Shown here one piece after another: positions 7,256 through 15,616 of a DNA stretch of 64,000 bases. The translations under genes and the position numbers were made by a program. Source of the stretch: Brucella rhizosphaerae (GTDB taxonomy: Bacteria; Pseudomonadota; Alphaproteobacteria; Rhizobiales; Rhizobiaceae). The notes under the pieces were generated by a model. That model was not told where the DNA came from. It saw only the letters and a list, made by a program, of their open reading frames with translations, and did no database searches. The stretch spans positions 372,001 through 436,000 of the forward strand of contig NZ_NNRK01000017.1 in NCBI RefSeq assembly GCF_002252475.1, given 5' to 3'. The first letter of the stretch is position 1. Each line of letters opens with the position of its first letter.

Positions 7256-8701
7256 TCAGCCGCTGATGAGCTTCACTTCCATAAAGTCTTCGAGACCCCA
7301 TTTGCCACCTTCGCGGCCGTTACCCGACTGTTTATATCCACCAAACGGGCTTCCCGGCGCGCGCGACGTACCATTAATCTGGATCATACCGGCACGGAGC
7401 TTGCGTGCTACACGCTTCGCACGTTCAGGACTACCGGTCTGGATATAAGCTGCGAGACCATAAGGTGTGTCATTGGCAACAGCGATGGCTTCCTCTTCCG
7501 TGTCGAAGGGGATCATCGCCAGCACAGGCCCGAAGATTTCTTCGCGCGCGATTGTCATCTCATTGTTCACATCAGCAAAGATCGTTGGCTTGACGAAATC
7601 GCCTTCCGAAATGCCGTCCGGGCGGCCTGTGCCGCCGACAACCAGACGGGCACCTTCATCGATGCCCTTCTGAATCAGCGCCTGAACCTTGCCAAACTGG
7701 ATTGATGAGGAGAGTGGACCGATATGTTCGCCGTCCTTGGCCGGATCGTCGACGGTGGTCTTGGCCGCTGCCTTTTTGGCAAACTCGACAGCTTTCTCGT
7801 AAACTGAACGCTCAACCAGCATACGCGTTGGCGCATTGCAGGACTGCCCAGTGTTCTCAAAGCAATGGTTCACACCACGTTCGATGGCTTTTTCAAGGTC
7901 GCTGTCCGCAAACACGATGTTTGGCGATTTGCCACCGAGCTCCAGCGAAACGCGCTTGACGGTTGCAGCAGCTGCGCGCGAAACAGCTGTTCCGGCGCGG
8001 GTCGAACCGGTGAATGACATCATGTCGATATCCGGATGCTGCGACATTGCTTCGCCTACAACCGGGCCTTCACCATTAACGAGATTGAACACGCCCTTCG
8101 GTAAGCCTGCCTCATCGACAAATTCAGCAAAAAGCATGGCTGACATCGGTGCGATTTCAGAAGGCTTGAGGATGACAGTGCAACCAACTGCAATCGCAGG
8201 AATGACCTTGAGCGCGATCTGGTTCATCGGCCAGTTCCAAGGAGTAATCAGACCACAAACGCCAATAGGTTCACGCACGATGGCCTGATTGGAATGCTTT
8301 GGCGACAGAATTTCTTCAAACTCGAAATTCTCAAAAGCTGCGATAAAGGCCTTGGTATGCGATAGGCCTGCAGCTGCCTGAGATTCACGTGCGAGCTTGA
8401 TCGGCGCTCCCATTTCCTTGGAAATGGCCTGAGCCATCTCTTCAAGGCGGCGCTCATAAATTTCAACGATGCGACGGATATAGCCGATGCGTTCTTCAGC
8501 AGGCGTTTCGCTCCACGATGGGAACGCCTTGCGAGCAGCTGCAACGGCAAGATCAATATCAGCGGCCGAGCCAGCAGAAATTACCGCATAAGATTTTTCG
8601 GTTGCAGGGTTGATGACCTCAATCGATTTTGCTTCAAGTGGGGAGCGCCACGCGCCGTCGATGTAGAAATCCGTCTTTTGATCCAGATTTTTCTGAAGCA
8701 T
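7256..8701 (-). CDS. Aldehyde dehydrogenase family protein (NAD(P)-dependent)
   Basis: A 481-residue aldehyde dehydrogenase that oxidises an aldehyde to its carboxylate. The catalytic cysteine is Cys288 (ENTGQSCNAP), the general base is Glu254 (SLELGGKSP), Asn156 lies in TPWNWP and the cofactor-binding Lys179 in ILKPSE. The C-terminal FGGYKQSGNGREGG motif is intact. The start was set at 8701 because GGAGG lies 8 bases upstream; a frame extending to 8746 would place that ribosome site inside the gene. Neighbours do not reveal the substrate; single-gene transcription is likely. Confidence 0.93.
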   Translation of the reverse strand: MLQKNLDQKTDFYIDGAWRSPLEAKSIEVINPATEKSYAVISAGSAADIDLAVAAARKAFPSWSETPAEERIGYIRRIVEIYERRLEEMAQAISKEMGAPIKLARESQAAAGLSHTKAFIAAFENFEFEEILSPKHSNQAIVREPIGVCGLITPWNWPMNQIALKVIPAIAVGCTVILKPSEIAPMSAMLFAEFVDEAGLPKGVFNLVNGEGPVVGEAMSQHPDIDMMSFTGSTRAGTAVSRAAAATVKRVSLELGGKSPNIVFADSDLEKAIERGVNHCFENTGQSCNAPTRMLVERSVYEKAVEFAKKAAAKTTVDDPAKDGEHIGPLSSSIQFGKVQALIQKGIDEGARLVVGGTGRPDGISEGDFVKPTIFADVNNEMTIAREEIFGPVLAMIPFDTEEEAIAVANDTPYGLAAYIQTGSPERAKRVARKLRAGMIQINGTSRAPGSPFGGYKQSGNGREGGKWGLEDFMEVKLISG

Positions 8702-8828
8702 GATCAAGTCCTCCATGAATACTGTCTTTGTGGGGCGAAATTCCACCCGTTTCCCTGATTTGCGCGGAGACTAACCGCCATCAATGGCTGCGTCAAAACA
8801 GAAGGTTCGATGGGAGTATCAATTTTTC

Positions 8829-9233
8829 TTATTCATTATCGTAAGCTTCAAATTCGACACCGAGCGTTTCCAGCCCCTCTTCAATGTAATCACCCAAGAG
8901 TGGAATGCCGAGCAGGTACTTTGCTTCGCGCCCATTGTGGCGATCACTTGCCGTAGAGAGAGCTTCATCCCACTCTTCGGCACTGAAATCACCGCGCCCG
9001 ACCCATACCAGAGCCAGCAATTCGATCCTTTCGTCTTCATTCAGAGAACGAATGGCTGCCACCAGTTCTTTACGCGTGGGATTATCAAGAGATGCATCAA
9101 GTATGTCGATATCGCCGTCATCAGAGGCATTTGAGCCGGAATCTTCGTCAACTGCGGGCACCTGAACGTCATATTCACGCGCTTTGGAGATAATGAATTC
9201 GATATTCCCGATATTATTGACCAGCTCGACCAT
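8829..9233 (-). CDS. DUF3775 family protein
   Basis: A 134-residue acidic cytoplasmic protein with no signal peptide or membrane segment. The C-terminal part (LVAAIRSLNEDERIELLALVWVGRGDFS, then AKYLLGIPLLGDYIEEGLETLG) matches the DUF3775 family found in alphaproteobacteria, whose function is unknown. The N-terminus holds an Asp/Ser-rich linker (about residues 31-48). GGAGGC precedes the ATG. It may be the last gene of the minus-strand run that begins near 12.7 kb, with a 71-base gap to its upstream neighbour. Confidence 0.8.
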   Translation of the reverse strand: MVELVNNIGNIEFIISKAREYDVQVPAVDEDSGSNASDDGDIDILDASLDNPTRKELVAAIRSLNEDERIELLALVWVGRGDFSAEEWDEALSTASDRHNGREAKYLLGIPLLGDYIEEGLETLGVEFEAYDNE

Positions 9234-9304
9234 GATGTGCCTCCGTTAACGTCATTCATTACTAACCGAACGCGGGACGACAGGTCTTGTTCCGCTTTGG
9301 ATTT

Positions 9305-10960
9305 TTACAGTGAGCGTGCAGCACCTCTGCCCGCAGCACGGCCTGAGAATATACAGCCTCCCAGGAAGGTTCCTTCCAATGCATTATACCCGTGATAGCC
9401 GCCTCCGCCAAAGCCTGCCGCTTCGCCTGCTGCATAAAGTCCGGGAACCGGCTCACCTTGTTCGTTGAGAACAGCTGCATTCAGATCAGTATGCAATCCA
9501 CCAAGGGTTTTCCGGGTCAGAATATTGAGTTTGACTGCAATCAGAGGGCCGTTTGCCGGATCAAGAAAGGCGTGAAGTGGTACAGCCCGCGTCAGCCGGT
9601 CGCCAATATAAGCTCGTGCATTATGGATAGAGGTAATCTGTGCATCTTTTGAATAGCGATTGGTAACTTCACGGTCGCGCGCTTCAATCTGATTACGCAT
9701 ATGAGAGAGATTTAGCAGCTTTTGCCCCGCCAACTGGTTCATCCTGGCAATAAGATCTTCAAGATTGGTCGCAGTGATGAAATCCTCGCCATGATCGATG
9801 AATGCTTTGACCGGTGGCGGTGGAGTTTTGCCGAGGCGACTTTTGATCAGAAGTTTCCAGTTCTTGCCCGTAAGGTCTGGATTTTGCTCGGAGCCCGAGA
9901 GGGAAAACTCTTTACGAATGATCTTCTCGGTTAGAATAAACCATGAATAATCATGGCCCGTTGCCAGAATATGCCTGAGCGTACCCAGCGTATCAAAGCC
10001 GGGCAGACAGGGCGAGGGCAGGCGGTTGCCCTCAGCATCGAACCACATCGATGACGGTCCCGGCAGAATACGAATTCCGTGATTGGGCCAGATGGGGTTC
10101 CAGTTGCGAAGGCCTTCCGTATAGTGCCACATACGGTCGCCATTAATAACATGCCCGCCCGCTGCAACGGCGATGTCAATACCGCGACCATCCACATGGG
10201 CCGGAACGCCAAGCACCATGTTTTCAGGTGGATTGCCGAGCCTTTCGCGCGGCCATGCTTTGCGAACGCGTTCCGGATCACCGCCAATACCGCCGGATGT
10301 TACAATCACACAATTGGCTGAAAGTTCAAATTGATCGGCGACCTCACGTGATGACGATTGTCCGCGCTCAACTGAAGAGGGTACGAGAATATCACCCCGG
10401 ACCCCGCTTGCCTGTCCGTTGGTCATGACGATCTCGTTCACACGGTAGCGACACTTCAATGTCAGCAAGCCATTTGAAATTGCCTCTCGCATCAGGCGCT
10501 CGAAGGGAGCAACAACACCGGGGCCAGTGCCCCACGTCACATGAAAACGCGGAACGGAATTGCCATGTCCATGAGCCTGCGCGCCTCCACGTTCTGCCCA
10601 ACCTACGACAGGAAACCAACGCATACCGAGACTATGCAGCCATGAGCGCATCTCACCAGCCGCAAATTGCAGATAGGCTTCAGCGCATTGTTTGGGCCAA
10701 TAATCTTCCGGGCGATCAAATTGTGCTGATCCAAGCCAGTCTTGTCGCGCCAGATCAAGGCTATCCTTTATGCCGAGACGACGCTGTTCGGGACTATCGA
10801 CCATGAACAGACCACCAAGCGACCAGAATGCTTGTCCGCCGACTGAATTTTCGCCTTCCTGTTCGAGCAGAATGACTTTTCGTCCTGCGCTCGTCAGTTC
10901 ATGAGCGGCAACAAGCCCAGCTAAACCTGAACCGATAATAATCGCATCCGCATTCTTCAT
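9305..10960 (-). CDS. FAD-binding dehydrogenase (fumarate-reductase/ketosteroid-dehydrogenase-like flavoprotein)
   Basis: A 551-residue cytoplasmic flavoprotein. The N-terminal Rossmann motif is GSGLAG (10-15) followed by EQEGENSVGGQAFWSLGG. The C-terminal FAD-binding end is GLYAAGEAAGFGGGGYHG, with GTFLGGCIFSGRAAG as the closing helix. The length and a central cap domain match the FAD_binding_2 group often annotated simply as FAD-binding dehydrogenase. The electron acceptor and substrate are unknown. It lies 58 bases downstream of the TauE-like gene and probably shares a transcript with it and the aminotransferase at 11831. Confidence 0.85.
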   Translation of the reverse strand: MKNADAIIIGSGLAGLVAAHELTSAGRKVILLEQEGENSVGGQAFWSLGGLFMVDSPEQRRLGIKDSLDLARQDWLGSAQFDRPEDYWPKQCAEAYLQFAAGEMRSWLHSLGMRWFPVVGWAERGGAQAHGHGNSVPRFHVTWGTGPGVVAPFERLMREAISNGLLTLKCRYRVNEIVMTNGQASGVRGDILVPSSVERGQSSSREVADQFELSANCVIVTSGGIGGDPERVRKAWPRERLGNPPENMVLGVPAHVDGRGIDIAVAAGGHVINGDRMWHYTEGLRNWNPIWPNHGIRILPGPSSMWFDAEGNRLPSPCLPGFDTLGTLRHILATGHDYSWFILTEKIIRKEFSLSGSEQNPDLTGKNWKLLIKSRLGKTPPPPVKAFIDHGEDFITATNLEDLIARMNQLAGQKLLNLSHMRNQIEARDREVTNRYSKDAQITSIHNARAYIGDRLTRAVPLHAFLDPANGPLIAVKLNILTRKTLGGLHTDLNAAVLNEQGEPVPGLYAAGEAAGFGGGGYHGYNALEGTFLGGCIFSGRAAGRGAARSL

Positions 10961-11018
10961 ACCCGCATCCTCCCTCGTCGGGAGAGTGGCTTATGCAAAT
11001 GCTGCTGGCAAGGCCTTC

Positions 11019-11780
11019 TTAAACTCTGAAAAAGGGTAGCACCCAATCAGCGATCAGCTTGATCGAAAGTCCGAAAAGAGTGAGCTGTACCAACAGGAAA
11101 AACGGACCGTCAGGCATGATGCGAGTGAGTTTTGCTCCGACAAATGTCCCGATGATGGCAGCAGGCAAAAGCCACAGCCCAAGCGACCAGTCGAGATTAG
11201 AGAACTGCTGCAACTGCCAGTAAGGCACCAGCTTGACCGCATTGACTATTGCAAAAAGGATGGTCGACGTACCAGCAAAGACAAGCTTTTCAAGATGTTG
11301 CGGCAATACATACATCTGGAAAGGCGGGGCACCTGAATGCGAAACAAAGCTGGTGAGGCCAGTCAGAATGCCCCAGAACGTTCCACCGGGAATATCTGCT
11401 TTGCGCGCCTGGCGGCGATATTTAGCACCAACCCAGACGTTAAAGCAGAAGAAAAGACCAACAAGACCCACAAGCATACCGATGAACGTGCTGGAAAGAT
11501 GCGAACTGAACATCCAACCCAAACCGATGCCGACAATAGCGGCAGGGGTAAGGATCGCCAGATTTCGCGCCGAAAAATGATGCCGGTAGAGATATAGGCC
11601 GAACATATCGCTGACAACATAGATCGGCAGCAGAAGAGCGGCGGCTGTAACAGGCGATATAACCAACGCCATCAGCGGGACTGAAAGTGTTCCGACCGAC
11701 GGCAATCCGCCTTTCGATAACCCAACCAGAAAAGCCGCGATAACGGCAACTGTCATAAACAACGGGGTATGTTCAAGCAT
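11019..11780 (-). CDS. TauE/SafE-family membrane exporter
   Basis: A 253-residue polytopic protein with about eight hydrophobic segments. The start (AAFLVGLSKGGLPSVGTLSVPLMAL) and the middle (GILTGLTSFVSHSGAPPFQMYVLP) carry the two repeated glycine-rich motifs of the TauE/SafE family. Family members export sulfite, sulfoacetate or related organic anions. The gene lies 50 bases after the branched-chain aminotransferase and before an FAD dehydrogenase; the substrate cannot be deduced. Confidence 0.88.
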   Translation of the reverse strand: MLEHTPLFMTVAVIAAFLVGLSKGGLPSVGTLSVPLMALVISPVTAAALLLPIYVVSDMFGLYLYRHHFSARNLAILTPAAIVGIGLGWMFSSHLSSTFIGMLVGLVGLFFCFNVWVGAKYRRQARKADIPGGTFWGILTGLTSFVSHSGAPPFQMYVLPQHLEKLVFAGTSTILFAIVNAVKLVPYWQLQQFSNLDWSLGLWLLPAAIIGTFVGAKLTRIMPDGPFFLLVQLTLFGLSIKLIADWVLPFFRV

Positions 11781-11830
11781 TCAGACAGTTACCGTTATAA
11801 AAAGAAAACAAAGGCTTATCAGCGCTTCTA

Positions 11831-12685
11831 TCAGCTATGGGCCCATTCCCAATAAAGCGCACGTGCGCGCTTGGTGACGGCGCCATATTCCAGCTTGCGT
11901 TCATCAAAACCGATGATAGGCACAACCTTGCTCATGTTGCCGGTTGAGAAGATTTCGTCGGCTTCGCGGAAGTCCTGAACCTTAAGCGTCGTTTCATGAA
12001 CGCTGACACCAGCTTCGCGCAGAAGCTTCATAACGCGCTGACGCGTGATGCCATTAAGGAATGTACCGTTTGGAACGGGCGTGAAAACTTCACCACCACG
12101 AACCATGAATACATTCGAGGTGGCTGTTTCTGCAACATTACCGAGAACATCGGTAACGAGCGCATTGTGAAAGCCTTTGGCTTTCGCTTCGCGCAACATA
12201 CGGGCGTTGTTCGGATAAAGACATGCAGCCTTGGCATTGACAGGCATAACTTCAAGGTACGGGCGACGGAAAGATGTCGTTGTAACGGTGAAACCTTTTG
12301 GTTCAACCATCGGAATGGCTTCGAGGCAAAGTGCGAAGTCTGTCGATTCAGGAGCAGCTGCAACTGTGCTGGCATCTCCTTCTTCAGCCCAATACATAGG
12401 GCGGATATAGACGTCCGTGCCGGGAGCAAATTTCTTCAGGCCTTCGCGGGCCAGCGCTTCGATGTCATTGCCGCTAAGTGTAGGAGCAAGTCCGAGTGCA
12501 CGGGCTGAATCGTTGGCGCGTGCCGCATGGAGATCGAGATCTGGTGTGACGCCTTCAAATAGACGAGCGCCATCGAAAACGAGCGACCCGAGCCAGGTTG
12601 CATGCGATGCGGCACCAAGTATGCGCACATCGCCTTCACGCCATTCACCCTTGTAGTAGGTCCACATTGCCCGTTTCTCAGTCAT
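11831..12685 (-). CDS. Branched-chain amino acid aminotransferase-like protein (class IV)
   Basis: A 284-residue fold-type IV PLP enzyme. The PLP lysine is Lys152 in PVNAKAACLYPNN. The phosphate- and substrate-binding segments VTDVLGNVAETATSNVF and TPVPNGTFLNGITRQRV are intact, as is FSTGNMSKVVPI. Branched-chain aminotransferase (IlvE-like) is the usual annotation; some relatives act on D-amino acids or aminodeoxychorismate. The ATG at 12685 follows AGGACGAAGAGA; the longer frame to 12733 adds a basic non-conserved extension. It is the first gene of a probable unit with the TauE-like and FAD genes. Confidence 0.88.
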   Translation of the reverse strand: MTEKRAMWTYYKGEWREGDVRILGAASHATWLGSLVFDGARLFEGVTPDLDLHAARANDSARALGLAPTLSGNDIEALAREGLKKFAPGTDVYIRPMYWAEEGDASTVAAAPESTDFALCLEAIPMVEPKGFTVTTTSFRRPYLEVMPVNAKAACLYPNNARMLREAKAKGFHNALVTDVLGNVAETATSNVFMVRGGEVFTPVPNGTFLNGITRQRVMKLLREAGVSVHETTLKVQDFREADEIFSTGNMSKVVPIIGFDERKLEYGAVTKRARALYWEWAHS

Positions 12686-12807
12686 TCTCTTCGTCCTTTT
12701 AAATCTCGTTCTTCCGCATAGACCCGCGTTCAACGCTTTCGATATCAGATTACTTTTCTGGAAGACGCGCGAGTACGGGAGGGAATTGCGAGCATGTTAT
12801 AGCATGA

Positions 12808-12836
12808 AGCCTGAAACTGGAAACCAGTTTCAGGCT
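12808..12836. other. Perfect 13-bp hairpin between the aminotransferase and DMT genes
   Basis: AGCCTGAAACTGG and CCAGTTTCAGGCT are exact complements around an AAA loop. No T-run follows on either strand. Because it is downstream of the minus-strand DMT gene it may be a rho-assisted end or an mRNA-stabilising stem. Confidence 0.6.
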
Positions 12837-12880
12837 CTGCATATCTTCAAAAAAATCACGACTACGAGATGCGTGGTTGT

Positions 12881-13789
12881 TTATTTTTCTTCCGCCAGAG
12901 CAGGAGACGGATCAGACGTGGCAACAGCAGCCGGGCCTTTAACGCCGCGCTGACGTTCGCGCACGAAAGTGAACAGACCTGAAATCGTGATCAGTATGAT
13001 ACCAATGAGCATCGGCAGATCGATATGGTCATGGAAGATGAAATAGCCAAACAGGATTGCCCAGAGCATCTGGCTATATTGTGGCGAGGCGATCGCGCTT
13101 GCAGGTGCACGATGCGCTGCAAGCATCAGCAAAATGTTGGCCAGCGCCGCAAGCAGGCCATAACCGGCAAGATAGCCCCACTGAACGACAGACGGGGTCT
13201 GATAGCTTGGGATCATGAGCACGCCACAGATCAGGATCGGTCCGACAAGCCCGGCCGTATAAAGCGAGATGCGCTTTTCCTTTTTGCCCATTGCACGGAA
13301 AATAATGATGCTGAATGCACCGCCCAAGCCTGCACCGAGTGCACCCAGATGACCAATAGACAATTCACGAAAGCCGGGGCGCAGAACAACCATAACGCCG
13401 ATAAAGCCGATGACGACCGCCGACCATCGACGCCAGCCAACCTGCTCCTTGAGGAAAATCACCGAGAGTATCGTCACAAATGTTGGGAGCAGGAAGATAA
13501 GCGCAAAAGCTTCAGCCATAGAAAGATGCGTGAAGGCTACGACACTACCAATCACACCCATTGCAGCGGTGAGCGTGCGAAGTAACCAGAGCTTTATATT
13601 TGTAGTTCGAAACATATCGAGCCACTGATCTTCAGGTTTCTTGACGAAGGGTATGGCCAGAGAGCCCAGAACAGCACCATAAAAGGCGATTTCGTAGGGC
13701 GACAGTGTGCCGTCGAGAAACTTGACGCAGGCGTCGCTTACAGCGAATGCAGCATAGGACGCAAACGCGAGTAAAATACCGTAAAGCAT
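12881..13789 (-). CDS. EamA/DMT-family permease
   Basis: A 302-residue inner-membrane protein with about ten hydrophobic segments and two EamA repeats. The first starts at ILLAFASYAAFAVSDACVKFLDG and the second at GHLGALGAGLGGAFSIIIFRAMG. Such carriers export or import small metabolites. The C-terminal tail is soluble (RERQRGVKGPAAVATSDPSPALAEEK). The ATG is at the end of a clear coding frame and the gene stands alone on the minus strand. The substrate is unknown. Confidence 0.9.
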   Translation of the reverse strand: MLYGILLAFASYAAFAVSDACVKFLDGTLSPYEIAFYGAVLGSLAIPFVKKPEDQWLDMFRTTNIKLWLLRTLTAAMGVIGSVVAFTHLSMAEAFALIFLLPTFVTILSVIFLKEQVGWRRWSAVVIGFIGVMVVLRPGFRELSIGHLGALGAGLGGAFSIIIFRAMGKKEKRISLYTAGLVGPILICGVLMIPSYQTPSVVQWGYLAGYGLLAALANILLMLAAHRAPASAIASPQYSQMLWAILFGYFIFHDHIDLPMLIGIILITISGLFTFVRERQRGVKGPAAVATSDPSPALAEEK

Positions 13790-14038
13790 GGTGGTATCCG
13801 CAATGGGCTAGAGATAATCTCCTCCGTTGACCGGATTAATCGATTAAAGACGATTTGGCAAAAGACAATTTTATAAAAAATAAAAAAATGACCAGCCGCT
13901 ATCCCTTATGGCGTAGGCGATTGCGGCGCTTTCAAGAAGCTGAGCTCTATCGAAAACGCATGCCTCATTTGCAATCATATCCGTGGTGGAAATTTGTGCA
14001 AAAGACTATTTAACAGGCATCCAACGAGGAGAAAACAA

Positions 14039-14176
14039 ATGAACATTCGTCAGAAATTCCAGCAGTACGTTTCCCGCCGCCGCGCAATGCGTGAACTCGG
14101 TGCAATGGACGATCATCTTCTTGCCGATATCGGTGTATCGCGTTCGCAGATCCAGAGCGCAGTTTTCGGTAAGTAA
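14039..14176 (+). CDS. DUF1127 small arginine-rich protein
   Basis: A 45-residue protein, MNIRQKFQQYVSRRRAMREL and so on, with the family core RRRAMRELGAMDDHLLADIGVSRSQI. GAGGAG lies 9 bases before the ATG, which decides the start against a longer in-frame frame. DUF1127 proteins are abundant in alphaproteobacteria; small members have been linked to phosphate/carbon physiology and to RNA turnover in Agrobacterium and Rhodobacter. The gene is monocistronic and ends before a terminator at 14235. Confidence 0.93.
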   Translation: MNIRQKFQQYVSRRRAMRELGAMDDHLLADIGVSRSQIQSAVFGK

Positions 14177-14234
14177 TCACTGATGACGCGGCTGATAATT
14201 GATCGCCCCGAAAGTGAAACTGAAATAATGTAGC

Positions 14235-14270
14235 AAAGCGTCGGTACTCCAGTCCCGGCGCTTTTGTTTT
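14235..14270 (+). terminator. Rho-independent terminator of the DUF1127 gene
   Basis: AAAGCGTCGG pairs with CCGGCGCTTT (one G-T pair), followed by TTGTTTTATTT. It lies 58 bases downstream of the DUF1127 stop codon. Confidence 0.8.
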
Positions 14271-14475
14271 ATTTGTGTATATACAATAGTTATTCTATCG
14301 TAACCCTATTTTAATTACCTTTGCTTTTATTCAAAATCCGACCATCTGCAATCCGCAACAGATTTATTCGCGCTTGCGCTAAGCAACCTCCAATGAGACA
14401 AAACGATACTTAATTTGGGACGTCTGCCACTTGAGTGTGAGACGGCTTGCAGAGTATTGATGTGATGCGGGGGCT

Positions 14476-14533
14476 GGCGATGAAGATGGGTATCTGAACC
14501 GTTGTCTATGGCAACTTATCGATCTTCATCGCC
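14476..14533. other. Long stem-loop, possible structured RNA
   Basis: GGCGATGAAGAT (14476-14487) and ATCTTCATCGCC (14522-14533) are perfect 12-base complements around a 34-base loop, which itself contains a GTTG/CAAC stem. It is not next to a coding end and no T-run follows. It could be part of a small RNA or an inactive palindrome; the sequence alone does not decide. Confidence 0.4.
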
Positions 14534-14598
14534 GCCAAATTATCTGGAGCGGTTCTAGTTGAGATTACATCTTTGGAGCCGCTCTGGTTATTCATTTT

Positions 14599-14652
14599 AA
14601 AGCATTTTCCTCATACGAAATCGCTTCGTATTTCTGCTGGAAATGCTCCAGA
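14599..14652. repeat. Dispersed rhizobiales palindrome (AAAGCATTTTCC type)
   Basis: AGCATTT (14601-14607) pairs with AAATGCT (14641-14647) and inner ATACGAA (14613-14619) with TTCGTAT (14625-14631). The pattern resembles the GCATTTCC family of intergenic palindromes common in rhizobiales. No second full copy was noticed in this window. Confidence 0.55.
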
Positions 14653-14801
14653 GTTTTATGACCGAAAGCTACTTTGACTGTTAATGAGAAGCATATTTAC
14701 ATCTTGCCTCATTGCCGAGCATTCGCTCAGACTGATTATATGCCTTGCGTGTCGGGTGGCCACACGGTTATGTGGCTGCCCGACGGCACAAGGACCTGAT
14801 C

Positions 14802-15290
14802 ATGCTAAACCTCATCATAAATGGAATTGTGATCGGCCTCGGGGCGACGATCATTATGGATATCTGGGCATTGGTTCTCGCACAGTTTCCTGGGCAGTCT
14901 CGTCCAAACTGGGGCCTTGTAGGGCGCTGGTTCTGGCATTTACGAGACGGCCAGATTTTTCATGACGATATCGCGGCATCAAAGCCCTATGCGCATGAGG
15001 TCACCTTGGGCTGGATCGGCCATTATGCGGTTGGTGTTCTCTACGGCATCATCTTTGCGCTCTATGGCGGTGCTGCATGGTTTGCGAATCCCATATTCCT
15101 TCCGGCCTGGATCTTCGGTATCCTCACAGTGTCAGCTGGCTGGTTTCTGCTGCAGCCGGGTTTGGGAATCGGTTGGGCAGCGTCGCGTTTGCCAAATGCC
15201 GGCAATGTCCGTATCCTCAATCTGGTCGCGCATACCTTTTTCGCCTTTGGCATGTATGGGACCGCTATTCTTCTGAATAAACTCGTTTAA
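14802..15290 (+). CDS. DUF2938 family membrane protein
   Basis: A 162-residue inner-membrane protein with about four hydrophobic segments. Family features include NGIVIGLGATIIMDIWALVL, GRWFWHLRDGQIFHDDI and the closing LVAHTFFAFGMYGTAILLNK. The function of DUF2938 is unknown. The ATG at 14802 lies 8 bases after AAGGAC and is preferred to an in-frame upstream start at 14745 that would add a basic non-membrane leader. Hairpins at 15309 and 15332 follow the stop. Confidence 0.85.
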   Translation: MLNLIINGIVIGLGATIIMDIWALVLAQFPGQSRPNWGLVGRWFWHLRDGQIFHDDIAASKPYAHEVTLGWIGHYAVGVLYGIIFALYGGAAWFANPIFLPAWIFGILTVSAGWFLLQPGLGIGWAASRLPNAGNVRILNLVAHTFFAFGMYGTAILLNKLV

Positions 15291-15308
15291 TCAGATAGAT
15301 GGCTTTGA

Positions 15309-15354
15309 TAGCTGTAACTTAGACAGCTACCATTTTTGAAGCTCTTTCAAAAAT
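15309..15354. other. Two adjacent hairpins downstream of the DUF2938 gene
   Basis: TAGCTGT (15309-15315) pairs with ACAGCTA (15323-15329), and ATTTTTGAA (15332-15340) with TTCAAAAAT (15346-15354). They lie 19 bases after a stop codon and probably mark the transcript end, although no strong T-run follows. Confidence 0.5.
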
Positions 15355-15616
15355 TAAAGCCTGAATAGGTGACTGGCGTATGCTCAAAAGTCAGTCCAAA
15401 CTAAATCACGTTAATAAACAGGCATTCTTGCGGCAGAACTGTGTTTTTGATCGCGTTGGGTGTATGGGGAACAAATCCGCTCTCGCAAAATGCGACGGCG
15501 GCTAACAAATACGGCAATCGCAATAGATTGCACCGATTTTAACCGGCCGATCGCAAGCAATTGCTCTCGGCTGATCATTGGTGCCTTTTAAAGCGAGCTT
15601 TTGCCCTGGAGGGACC
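15355..15616. other. Leader region of the purine permease gene
   Basis: About 260 bases without a credible coding frame. I looked for a purine riboswitch core and did not find one. GGAGGG at 15608 is the ribosome site of the permease. A promoter is probably here but no clear -35/-10 pair stands out. Confidence 0.4.

Larger units (their letters stand above)
14271..14801. other. Gene-poor stretch with palindromic elements
   Basis: No convincing coding frame is visible. The stretch holds an AT-rich part (about 14270-14350), the long stem at 14476-14533 and the repeat at 14599-14652, and then the leader of the DUF2938 gene. Nothing else is recognised. Confidence 0.5.

Noticed and set aside
13025-13585. 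186-codon frame on the plus strand inside the DMT permease gene
   Set aside because: The minus-strand permease has clear membrane segments and family motifs; the opposite frame has a His/Asn/Gln-rich composition without structure.
15355-15616. Possible purine riboswitch before the purine permease
   Set aside because: No purine-riboswitch core (paired P1 with conserved loops) could be drawn; only leader sequence is seen.
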